From Planctomycetota bacterium (GTDB lineage: Bacteria > Planctomycetota > B15-G4), in NCBI GenBank assembly GCA_029259715.1, contig JAJDEP010000017.1, forward strand, positions 124,001-188,000: DNA of 64,000 nt. Reading direction: 5' to 3'. Made by a program: the position numbers and the translations under genes. Below the pieces are notes generated by a model. That model made no database searches. It saw only the letters and a list, made by a program, of their open reading frames with translations, and was not told where the DNA came from. This document shows, piece after piece, positions 45,516 to 52,963 of the stretch (positions within the stretch are counted from its first letter, which is position 1; each line of letters starts with the position of its first letter).

Positions 45516-47711
45516 TCAGGCGCGACGATGGTCCATATCCGAGGGCAGAGCCACCATCGATCTGAGCTCCACGTCCTCGTAGGCCAGGCGATGATCGGCG
45601 CGAACGAAGACCTCCTTGCCCGATTCCCGCTCGAGGTCGGCGATGACCCCGCGCTGGCTGTTGAGCACGGCCTCGGCCACCTCGGGACGCACCGTCACCA
45701 CCAGGATCCGGCCCGGCTTCCAGAGATTGTCGCGGATCTTCCGGACCACGGTGAGGCACGAGGTCTCGTCGGAGGGGATGAATCCGGTGCTCGAGCAGTA
45801 GGGACACTGTTGGTGCACCGAGCGCTTGAGACTGGTCCGCACCCGCTGGCGCGTCAGCTCGATCAGCCCGAAGGGCGACAGCCGGGCGACCTTGATCCGC
45901 GCCCGGTCCTTGCGCAGGGCCTCCTTGAACTGCCGCTCGATGGACTTGCGGTGCTTCTCCAAGCGCATGTCGATGAAGTCGACCACCACCAGGCCGCCGA
46001 GGTCGCGCAAGCGGATCTGCCGGGCGATCTCGTCGGCGGCCTCCGCGTTGACGTTGAAGGCCGTCTCCTCGATGGACTGCCCCGCCTTGCCCTTGTAGCG
46101 ACTCGAGTTGACGTCGATGGCCACCAGGGCCTCGGTCTGCTCCATGATCAGCGTGGCGCCCGACTTGAGCTCGATGCGGCTCTCGAGCAACTGGCCGAGC
46201 TCGTTCTCCAAGCCGTGATGGCTGAAGAGCGGTCGCTCGCCCTCGTAGTCGATGATCTTGTCGACGCACGACGGCATGATCTCGCCCATGAACTCACGCG
46301 CCTTGCTGGCCGTCAGCGGGTCGTCGATGACGACTTCGCCCTGACCGTCGTAGAGGTCGCGCAGGGTGCGGATGACCAGATCGTTCTCCTGGTAGAGCAG
46401 GACCGGCGCCTCGTGCTCGTGCACGCGAACCTTCATCTGGTCCCACAGCCGCAGCAGGTAATCGAGATCGCGCTGCAGGTCTTCCTTGGAGCAGCCCAGG
46501 CCGGCGGTCCGCACGATGAACCCCAACTCCTCGGGGCACTCGAGCTCGGAGACGACGGTCTTGAGGCGGTCGCGATCGCCCGGGTCGTCGACCTTGCGCG
46601 AGACGCCGCGCTTGTGGATGCCGGGCATCAGCACCACGAAGCGCCCGGGGATCGAGAGGTAGGTCGTAAGGGTCGGGCCCTTGTTGCCGATGCCGTCCTT
46701 GATGACCTGGACCACGATCTCCTGGCCCTTCTGCAGGATCTCCTGGATGGGCGGGAGTTCGCGCTGGTCGCGGTTGCGCGGCTTGCCGCTGCTCTTGCCG
46801 CCACCGCGGCGTGAGCGCCGACGGCCCCGCTGACGCGCCGGGCGAGCCGGCGTCGCCGTCGCGGAACCGCCTCCGGCGGCCGCGCCGACGGCCATCGCGG
46901 CTTCGGCGGGCGCCTCCTCGGATTCCTCGTCGGTAGCGTCCTCGTCCTCGTCCTCGTCTTCGTCGTCATCCTCGTCGTCTGCTTCATCGTCGTCGGAAGC
47001 GCCGTCGGCTGCATGCTCGTCGTCGGCGTCATCCTCGGAGTCATCCGCATCGTCGTCGTCTTCGGCGTGGACATCGAGCGGCTCCGATGACTCGGCGTCG
47101 TCGTCCTCGTCGACCTCGATGTCGTCACCGCCGGTCGCGTCGGGGTCCCAGCCGGCTTCGTGATCTTCGTCGTGATCTTCGTCGTCGTCCTCGGCGTGGG
47201 CCTCATCTTCGGCGTCATCGCCATCGACGGGGTCTGCCTCCTCGTCCACCCCGGAATCATCATCCGCGCCGGACTCCGTCTCGGAGACGGCGTCGACAGT
47301 GTCGTCGTCGGCATCGCGTCGGGCATCCTGCAGCGGCTGCAGCAGGGCCCGGGAGTCGGAGGATACGGCGTCCATGCACAGGTCGGAGACGTGCAGGAAG
47401 CCCTGACGCTCATGCCCGAACTCGACGAACGCGGCGCCGATCGACTTCTCGACGTTCGTGATGCGCGCCTTGTAGATGTTCCCCAGGGTGCTGCCCAGGG
47501 ACTCGCGCTCGATGTAGTACTCCTCGAGACTCCCGCCCTCGAGGATCGCGATGCGGCTTTCTTCCGCCTCGCGAGAGTTGATCAGCAGCTTGCGGACGGG
47601 GTTGCTGGTACTGCGGGAGCGTGAACGGCCCCCTCCGGAACGCCCGGTGCTGGAGCGCCCACTTCCGGAGCGCTGGGATCCTGAACGGTTACCTCTGCGG
47701 CGTCGAGCCAT
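45516..47711 (-). CDS. RNase E/G family endoribonuclease with large acidic insert
   Basis: Single-strand RNA endonuclease for rRNA processing and mRNA decay. 731 residues. A basic Arg/Ser/Gly-rich leader (1-38), core start KLLINSREAEESRIAILEGG, S1 domain from about 70 (NIYKARITNVEKSIGAAFVE, then GFLHVSDL). The S1 domain is interrupted at about 111-318 by roughly 200 residues of Asp/Glu-rich sequence ending in a basic RGRRRSRRGGGK patch, then resumes (ILQKGQEIVVQVIKD). Catalytic Asp533 (ALVAIDVNSSRY) and Asp578 (VVVDFIDM) are in place, and Cys636/Cys639 (CPYC) form the zinc-link. No long C-terminal degradosome scaffold. The first 43 codons overlap the 3' end of the DUF2344 gene. Confidence 0.93.
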   Translation of the reverse strand: MARRRRGNRSGSQRSGSGRSSTGRSGGGRSRSRSTSNPVRKLLINSREAEESRIAILEGGSLEEYYIERESLGSTLGNIYKARITNVEKSIGAAFVEFGHERQGFLHVSDLCMDAVSSDSRALLQPLQDARRDADDDTVDAVSETESGADDDSGVDEEADPVDGDDAEDEAHAEDDDEDHDEDHEAGWDPDATGGDDIEVDEDDDAESSEPLDVHAEDDDDADDSEDDADDEHAADGASDDDEADDEDDDEDEDEDEDATDEESEEAPAEAAMAVGAAAGGGSATATPARPARQRGRRRSRRGGGKSSGKPRNRDQRELPPIQEILQKGQEIVVQVIKDGIGNKGPTLTTYLSIPGRFVVLMPGIHKRGVSRKVDDPGDRDRLKTVVSELECPEELGFIVRTAGLGCSKEDLQRDLDYLLRLWDQMKVRVHEHEAPVLLYQENDLVIRTLRDLYDGQGEVVIDDPLTASKAREFMGEIMPSCVDKIIDYEGERPLFSHHGLENELGQLLESRIELKSGATLIMEQTEALVAIDVNSSRYKGKAGQSIEETAFNVNAEAADEIARQIRLRDLGGLVVVDFIDMRLEKHRKSIERQFKEALRKDRARIKVARLSPFGLIELTRQRVRTSLKRSVHQQCPYCSSTGFIPSDETSCLTVVRKIRDNLWKPGRILVVTVRPEVAEAVLNSQRGVIADLERESGKEVFVRADHRLAYEDVELRSMVALPSDMDHRRA

Positions 47712-48376
47712 GGAATGTCTCCAGGACGACGCTCCCAGTCGAGCTGCTTGATCGCCGGCCCGAACTCGGGCGGCGTCAGACCAGCCTCCTCAGCCAGGAC
47801 CTTGAGGGCCTGCTGGAAGGGTGCGGGTCGGGATTGGGCGGACGAGAACCGAACGACCAGGGTCTCCGCCACCGGTTCGCAGGACACGATCATCGATCGC
47901 ACCTCCACGGTTCGGTCGCGACGCGGGTCGGCCACGGTGAATTCGTCTCGCTTGAGCAGTTCTTCGAGAGCGTCGAAAGCGGACCTCGCATGGGCCGTGA
48001 TGGTCAGCCGATAGCTCACCGTCCCGCTGGGGGACGGCATGGAACCCGGCACGACCGCCACGATCCTCACGGATACGGGCAGGGCGGGGGCCAATCGGCG
48101 GACCACCTCGATCGGAGCGAGGTCCTCGGTCAGTTTCAAAGCCACCCATTCACCCTCGGAAGCGAGGCCCACAGGCAACGCATCGATGAATGAGAGGCAC
48201 AAACGGGGATTGAATCCCTGCGTGTACTGCAACGGCAGGCCGCTGCGGCGCAACGAGCGCTCCAGCAACCGCGAGAAGTCGAGGTGCCCCATAAATCGGG
48301 CGTCGCCATCCTTGCTGACGCACACAGCCATCGGATGGCTGGGTGTGGGAGCGACCGTCCCGGGGGCTATCGACAT
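47582..48376 (-). CDS. DUF2344 / radical-SAM-associated protein
   Basis: 264 residues from the ATG at 48376; a TTG at 48445 would add 23 residues. The N-terminal domain matches TIGR03936: MAVCVSKDGDARFMGHLDFS, then RSGLPLQYTQGFNPRLCLSF, followed by LPVGLASEGEWVALKLTE. In many bacteria this domain partners, or is fused to, a radical-SAM protein (TIGR03960) in front of RNase G, rplU and rpmA. Here the rng-rplU-rpmA order is kept but the radical-SAM partner is not adjacent; upstream lies ptsH. The last 43 codons (Pro/Ala-rich tail) overlap the start of RNase E/G by 130 bases in a different frame. Function unknown; a role in RNA modification is a guess from context. Confidence 0.85.
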   Translation of the reverse strand: MSIAPGTVAPTPSHPMAVCVSKDGDARFMGHLDFSRLLERSLRRSGLPLQYTQGFNPRLCLSFIDALPVGLASEGEWVALKLTEDLAPIEVVRRLAPALPVSVRIVAVVPGSMPSPSGTVSYRLTITAHARSAFDALEELLKRDEFTVADPRRDRTVEVRSMIVSCEPVAETLVVRFSSAQSRPAPFQQALKVLAEEAGLTPPEFGPAIKQLDWERRPGDIPWLDAAEVTVQDPSAPEVGAPAPGVPEGAVHAPAVPATPSASC

Positions 48377-48440
48377 GCCGTCTGTCCGGCGGTGACCACC
48401 GTTGGCGGCCTCCCGCGATTGGGCAGGAATTGGGCTCAGA

Positions 48441-48453
48441 TCCAAACTTTGGA
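48441..48453. promoter_or_regulatory. Perfect inverted repeat TCCAAA-C-TTTGGA
   Basis: A 13-base dyad with six-base arms in the 193-base gap between ptsH and the DUF2344 gene, which otherwise holds no gene. It lies about 65 bases upstream of the DUF2344 ATG. Arms are short, so an operator role is only a possibility. Confidence 0.25.
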
Positions 48454-48569
48454 CCCAAGAAACTTGAAGGGCTTATAGCCCATCACCACTCCCCGATCCA
48501 TCGACAGACCGGTCGCGCCTCCTTGCGCGAGACCACCTGCGGCCCCACCCCACGGGCCTGGTCCGGGCC

Positions 48570-48839
48570 TCAATCTTCGCCGAATCCGCCGGCCACGAGG
48601 TCCCTCAGAGCCTTGAGCACGGCCTCGGCCCCCTCCCCCTCGGCCCTCAGCGTCAACTCAGCCCCCTGGGCTGCGGCGAGAGCCATCATCGAAAAAACGG
48701 AGCGCCCGTCGGCCACGGTGCCGTCGGGCCCCGTCACCGAGACCGCCACCCCTGACTTGGTCACCACCTCGACGAAGCGACTGATCGGACGGGCGTGGAG
48801 TCCCTGCCGGTTGACCAGCTGCACCCGTTGCTCGGTCAT
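48570..48839 (-). CDS. ptsH: HPr-type phosphocarrier protein
   Basis: 89 residues, HPr length. The active-site His15 is in NRQGLHARPISRFVE, and a conserved regulatory Ser47 in DGRSVFSMMALAAA matches Ser46 of Gram-positive and NPr-type HPr, the site of HPr kinase action. It lies 13 bases downstream of ptsN on the same strand. No enzyme I or sugar permease is nearby, so with PtsN it probably forms a regulatory (nitrogen-type) phosphorelay. Confidence 0.93.
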   Translation of the reverse strand: MTEQRVQLVNRQGLHARPISRFVEVVTKSGVAVSVTGPDGTVADGRSVFSMMALAAAQGAELTLRAEGEGAEAVLKALRDLVAGGFGED

Positions 48840-48852
48840 CGCTCGGTCGGCG

Positions 48853-49326
48853 TCAGCCGGCCCGCTCGACCAGCACTTCGAGCATGGCTTCGGCGCTTCC
48901 GGACTGGCGGATGAAGCTGGCGAAATCGGGATCGCGCGCCAGCGTCGAGACCCACTTGAGCATGGCCAGGTGCTGCTCGGATCGGCTCTCGGGCGAGATC
49001 AGCATGACGATGACGGAGACCGGCTCGCCGTCGACCGCTTTGAAGTCCACCCCGGCAGGTGCGCGACCGATCACGCCGGCCTGCTTGCGGAGCCCCGCGA
49101 TCTTGGCGTGAGGGATGGCGACGCCCCGCCCCATGCCGGTGCTGCCGCGCTCCTCGCGCGTGGTGATCGCCTCGATGACCTCGGCCACCCGCCCCTTCGG
49201 CAGGACGCCGCCGCGGGCGGCCGCCTTGACCATCTCCTCGATCACCTCGACCTTCGAGCCCCCCTGCAGCTCGTGCACCATGGCTTCCGGCGCGAACATC
49301 TCCTCCAACGCGGGCAGACCTTCCAT
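48853..49326 (-). CDS. ptsN: PTS EIIA domain protein (PtsN/EIIA-Ntr-like)
   Basis: 157 residues from the ATG at 49326. A TTG at 49335 would overlap the hpf stop by four bases and add three residues; either may be used. The fructose/mannitol-type EIIA fold has TTREERGSTGMGRGVAIPHA, with the phosphorylated His73, and LISPESRSEQHLAMLKWVS. As there is no permease domain, it probably accepts phosphate from HPr and regulates other proteins. The hpf-ptsN-ptsH order close to rpoN is the known rpoN-associated Ntr cluster. Confidence 0.93.
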   Translation of the reverse strand: MEGLPALEEMFAPEAMVHELQGGSKVEVIEEMVKAAARGGVLPKGRVAEVIEAITTREERGSTGMGRGVAIPHAKIAGLRKQAGVIGRAPAGVDFKAVDGEPVSVIVMLISPESRSEQHLAMLKWVSTLARDPDFASFIRQSGSAEAMLEVLVERAG

Positions 49327-49331
49327 GTCGG

Positions 49332-49649
49332 TCAACGGCTCGGCTCACCGCGGTGATGATCTTTCAGGCGCTCCTTGGCCTTCTTGATCTGACGCTCGAG
49401 CTTGTCACAGACCGAATCGATGCAGGCCATGACCGAGTCATTGGTGGCATGGCCGACGAAGTGCAGGTGGTGACTGGCCGTCACGTTGACCTCCACCGAA
49501 TGCTGGTCGCGTTCCTTGTCGAGCACGACCTCGATGGACTGCAAGCCATCGAAGAATCGCTCGAGGCGACCGACCTTCTCGATGGCGTACTCCTTGACGG
49601 AGTCAGGGTGGGCGGCGTGGCGGTCGGCCAGGTCGATGCGTGTGGACAT
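49332..49649 (-). CDS. hpf: Ribosome hibernation promoting factor, short form
   Basis: 105 residues with the S30Ae/HPF fold: MSTRIDLADRHAAHPDSVKE, EKVGRLERFFDGLQSIEVVL, VEVNVTASHHLHFVGHAT and a Lys-rich C-terminal helix. It binds the 30S decoding centre and silences idle ribosomes in stationary phase. The C-terminal dimerisation domain of long HPF is absent, so it belongs to the short type. Directly upstream of ptsN. Confidence 0.93.
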   Translation of the reverse strand: MSTRIDLADRHAAHPDSVKEYAIEKVGRLERFFDGLQSIEVVLDKERDQHSVEVNVTASHHLHFVGHATNDSVMACIDSVCDKLERQIKKAKERLKDHHRGEPSR

Positions 49650-49740
49650 GCGGCGCTCGCATCCGGGGGAATGGCGTGGGGATGGCGGGAAGCCCCAGCA
49701 CGAGCGGCTGCCTGCCCGCGCCCAGGATACCTGCCGCGGC

Positions 49741-50592
49741 TCAGGATAGCAGTCGTCGCGGTCGCGCGCCGTCAGGGCCGGGACGGGCGTAGCGCACCAT
49801 CCACAGGCTCAGGCCGTGGGCAGCCAGGGACGCGGGCGCCGCGGTGCGATCGCGAGCCGCCAGCAGGGCCGCCACTTCGCCGGGGTGGCGGCGCCCCGCA
49901 CCGATCTCCACGAGCAGCCCGGCCATCAGGCGCACCATGCCGTACAGGAAGCCCTCTCCGGTCACGACGACGGTCAGCCGGTCGGGCGCCGTGAGCAGGC
50001 GGACGGCCCGTACGGTCTTCACCGTCGAGCGCCCCGGCGGCATGGCCTTGCTCAGCGTGGTCCAGTCGTGTCGGCCGACCAGCACCCGGGCGACCTCGCG
50101 CATGGCCTCCAGGTTGAGGTCCGAGCGCACGGCCAGGTGGGTGTGCCGGAGCCGTGGCGGCACCGACAGCTCCACGGTGCGTTGCCCGCCCTGCGTCCGG
50201 GACCGGTAGAGCGAGTAGGCGTAGGTCTTGTCGACGGCGTCGCCCAGGGCGTGGAAGCCCTCGGGCACCTCCGCGGCCCCGAGGATGCGGATGTCCCCGG
50301 GGAGCGCCGTGTTGAGCGCGGCCGTGAGCCGCTCGACCGGCCACCCGCACGGGTCGTCGAAGTGCGCCACCTGCCCCCGGGCATGCACCCCGGCATCGGT
50401 CCGTCCGGCACCGACGATGCCCACGGGACGGCCCAGGGCCGCGGACAAGGCCGCCTCGATCTCGCTCTCCACGGTGGGCCGATCCGGTTGGACCTGCCAG
50501 CCCGCGTAAGCGCCGCCGTCGTAGGCGATCACCAGCGCCCGCCGACGGCCGCCGGCGGAATCCTGGTCGGGAGCCGAGCCGGCCACGCTCAC
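49741..50592 (-). CDS. truA: tRNA pseudouridine(38-40) synthase
   Basis: Modifies U38, U39 and U40 of the anticodon arm. 283 residues, standard length. Motifs: ALVIAYDGGAYAGWQVQP, catalytic Asp66 in GAGRTDAGVHARGQ, VDKTYAYSLYRS and GEGFLYGMVRLMAGLLVEIG. The GTG start overlaps the rpoN stop by four bases (GTGA, 50589-50592), so it is probably translated from the rpoN message. Confidence 0.96.
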   Translation of the reverse strand: MSVAGSAPDQDSAGGRRRALVIAYDGGAYAGWQVQPDRPTVESEIEAALSAALGRPVGIVGAGRTDAGVHARGQVAHFDDPCGWPVERLTAALNTALPGDIRILGAAEVPEGFHALGDAVDKTYAYSLYRSRTQGGQRTVELSVPPRLRHTHLAVRSDLNLEAMREVARVLVGRHDWTTLSKAMPPGRSTVKTVRAVRLLTAPDRLTVVVTGEGFLYGMVRLMAGLLVEIGAGRRHPGEVAALLAARDRTAAPASLAAHGLSLWMVRYARPGPDGARPRRLLS

Positions 50593-51983
50593 CGCGAGCC
50601 GTAGGTGCGCCGGCCGCGGGAGGAGCCCAGACCCATGGCCTTGCGGTACTTGGTCACCGTCCGCCGGGCGATCTCGAGATGATGTTCATCCTTGAGCCGC
50701 GTCACGATTGCCTCGTCCGACAAGGGGTGCCGCTTGTCTTCGGCATCGATGATGCCGCGCACCAGCTCCTGCACGCCGGTGCGCGAGGCGGCGTCGCCAC
50801 CGCCGGCTCCCGGCATGCTCGGAACCTCACCCACGAAGAGAGCTTTCAGCGGGAAGATCCCCCGCGGCACCTGGATCGACTTGCCGGAGATGGCCCGGCT
50901 CACCGTCGAGACGTGCACGCCGAGGGCGTCCGCCACTTCCTGCATGCGCAGCGGGCGCAGCGCCCCCTTGCCGTGCTCGAGGAACTCCGGCTGGCGGTTG
51001 ACCAGCTCGCTCGCCACGCGGAAGAGCGTGTTGCGACGCTGCTCGATGGCCGCCACGAGCGAACGGGCGCCGTCGATCTTGCCCCGGATGTGCTTGCGCA
51101 ACTCGACGTCCACGCTCCGGTCGGACGCCATCTGGAGGTAGGCCCGCGAGACGGTCACCCGCGGGATGCTGCTGTTCTCGAGGGAGATCTCGTAGTCCTC
51201 GCCGACGCGGCTGACCACCACGTCCGGGCGCACGTAGGGCACCTTGGAGACCCCGAAGCAGCGCCCCGGGATCGGGTCGAGGTGGCTGATCTCGTCGATG
51301 GCCGTGAGCACGTCATCGATGTTGGCGCCCGTGTCGCGGGCGATGCGCGGGATGCGGTTGTGCGCGATGTCGTCGAGGTGCTGGACGATGAGCGTCACCA
51401 GCAGGTCGTACGACTCGTCCGCCTCGTCGAGCTGCAGCAGCAGGCACTCGGTCAGGTCGCGCGCCCCGACCCCGGCCGGCTCGAGACCCTGCACGACGTG
51501 CAGCACGTGTTCGCACTCCGCCGGGGTCGCCGGCGGGTCGAGGTCGATCGTCAGGTCGTCCAGCGAGCCCTCCAACCAGCCCCGTTCGCTGAGCGAGACG
51601 ACGATGGCATCCGCGATGACCCGCTCCCGCTCCACGAGGTCCATCTCGTCGAGCTGGCGGGTGAGGTCCTCGCCGAGGGTCATCACGGCCGCGGCCGTGG
51701 CCTCCATGTACTCCATCTGCGAGATGCCCTCGCGCCGGATGGGCGACCGCAGCTCGTCGAATTCTCCCTCCTCGTAGGGATCCGACTCGGGCGCCTCGAC
51801 CTCGGTGGACGGGGCCTCGGCGTCCATCTCCAGCGCCTCGTTCTCCTGCAGTTCGTGCTCGATGAGCTGGGCCAGGTCGAGCGCGGGCAACTGCAACACC
51901 TCGATGCGCTGCAGGATCTCCGGCGACAGCCGCAGAGAGAGGTCCTGTCGGACCGACTGATGCAGTCCTAGGCGCATGGCCAC
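50589..51983 (-). CDS. rpoN: RNA polymerase sigma-54 factor
   Basis: 464 residues. Region I is Gln/Leu-rich (QDLSLRLSPEILQRIEVLQL), region II acidic (SDPYEEGEFDE), then the core-binding domain (GLEPAGVGARDLTECLLLQL) and the DNA-binding HTH (VADALGVHVSTVSRAISGKS). The RpoN box near residue 440 reads ARRTVTKYRKAMGL, close to the consensus ARRTVAKYRE. It needs an AAA+ enhancer-binding activator; none is in the window. Order recR, rpoN, truA, hpf, ptsN, ptsH places it in the regulatory PTS cluster, with a 14-base gap to recR. Confidence 0.96.
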   Translation of the reverse strand: MAMRLGLHQSVRQDLSLRLSPEILQRIEVLQLPALDLAQLIEHELQENEALEMDAEAPSTEVEAPESDPYEEGEFDELRSPIRREGISQMEYMEATAAAVMTLGEDLTRQLDEMDLVERERVIADAIVVSLSERGWLEGSLDDLTIDLDPPATPAECEHVLHVVQGLEPAGVGARDLTECLLLQLDEADESYDLLVTLIVQHLDDIAHNRIPRIARDTGANIDDVLTAIDEISHLDPIPGRCFGVSKVPYVRPDVVVSRVGEDYEISLENSSIPRVTVSRAYLQMASDRSVDVELRKHIRGKIDGARSLVAAIEQRRNTLFRVASELVNRQPEFLEHGKGALRPLRMQEVADALGVHVSTVSRAISGKSIQVPRGIFPLKALFVGEVPSMPGAGGGDAASRTGVQELVRGIIDAEDKRHPLSDEAIVTRLKDEHHLEIARRTVTKYRKAMGLGSSRGRRTYGSR

Positions 51984-51997
51984 CGTGCGCGCTCCCC

Positions 51998-52597
51998 TCA
52001 GCCGTCCAAGGCTGAGCGGCCCTGCAACGCGTCGGAGAGCATGGCGGCGTTGCTGTATTCGATGGCGCTGCCCGACGCGATGCCGCGGGCGATGCGCGTC
52101 ACGCGCACGTTGCCCTTCTCGAGGCGGCGGCTCACGTGGAGCGACGTGGCGTCCCCTTCGTAGTCGGGGTCGGTGGCCAGCACCACCTCCTCAACGCCGC
52201 CGGCGGCCACCCGATCGACCAGCCCGTCGATGGTCAGGTGCCGGGCCTCGATGCCCTCGAGCGGATTGATGTGCCCGAGCAGCACGTGATAGAGCCCATG
52301 CCAGCCGGCTTCTTCGAAGGCGGCGACGTCCCGGGGCTGCTCGACCACCAGCATGCGCTTGCGGTCGCGTGACTCGTCGGCGCAGATCGGGCACGGATCC
52401 GTCTCGGCCAGGTCGTTGCACTGCGAGCAGGCGATGATGCTCGAACGCAGGGCCAGCATGGCTTCGGCCAGTTCGCGGCCCTCGTCCGGCGGCGCCCGCA
52501 ACAGGTGGAAGGAGAGCCGCTCGGCCGTGCGGGTGCCGACGCCCGGCAGGGTCTTGAAGGCATCGATGAGACGCGTGACGGCGGGAGGGTAGGCCAC
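51998..52597 (-). CDS. recR: Recombination protein RecR
   Basis: 199 residues, standard RecR. N-terminal HhH segment (LIDAFKTLPGVGTRTAERLS), zinc finger Cys57, 60, 69, 72 (CSQCNDLAETDPCPIC), and a Toprim domain (RMLVVEQPRDVAAFE; LATDPDYEGDATSLHV). It loads RecA with RecF/RecO at gaps. Follows ybaB by ten bases in the conserved dnaX-ybaB-recR order. Confidence 0.96.
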   Translation of the reverse strand: MAYPPAVTRLIDAFKTLPGVGTRTAERLSFHLLRAPPDEGRELAEAMLALRSSIIACSQCNDLAETDPCPICADESRDRKRMLVVEQPRDVAAFEEAGWHGLYHVLLGHINPLEGIEARHLTIDGLVDRVAAGGVEEVVLATDPDYEGDATSLHVSRRLEKGNVRVTRIARGIASGSAIEYSNAAMLSDALQGRSALDG

Positions 52598-52607
52598 GGC
52601 CCCGGGC

Positions 52608-52913
52608 TCAGAGCTCGGGCAGCTTCAGGCCGCCGGTCAAGGCCGCCCGCTGCTCCTCGCGATAGGTCCGGCTCGCACCGGTGGCCTGGTGGAGCGCCGC
52701 AAGGACGGTCTGCTCGATCAGTGCGCCGTCCCCCGTCGCCAGCAGTTCGGGGTCGATCTTCACCGCGAGCACATCGCCCGCCCCGTTCACCGCGACCTTC
52801 ACCGCACCACTGCCTGCGGATCCTTCGCTGACGTGCGCCTTCAGGCGCTCGTCCACTTCGGCCAGGGCCTTCTCGAGATTCTTGGCCTGCTCAAGCAGGT
52901 GTCGCACGTCCAT
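52608..52913 (-). CDS. ybaB: YbaB/EbfC family nucleoid-associated protein
   Basis: 101 residues, the usual length. The N-terminal coiled helix (LLEQAKNLEKALAEVDERLK) and beta sheet with VAVNGAGDVLAVKIDPELL match the family; members bind DNA as tweezer-like dimers. Position between dnaX and recR is diagnostic. It starts 50 bases downstream of the dnaX stop. Confidence 0.93.
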   Translation of the reverse strand: MDVRHLLEQAKNLEKALAEVDERLKAHVSEGSAGSGAVKVAVNGAGDVLAVKIDPELLATGDGALIEQTVLAALHQATGASRTYREEQRAALTGGLKLPEL

Positions 52914-52963
52914 GAGCGCGTCTTCTCCCGCGGGGGACGCTGCTCATGGTGCCCCATTCGGGG

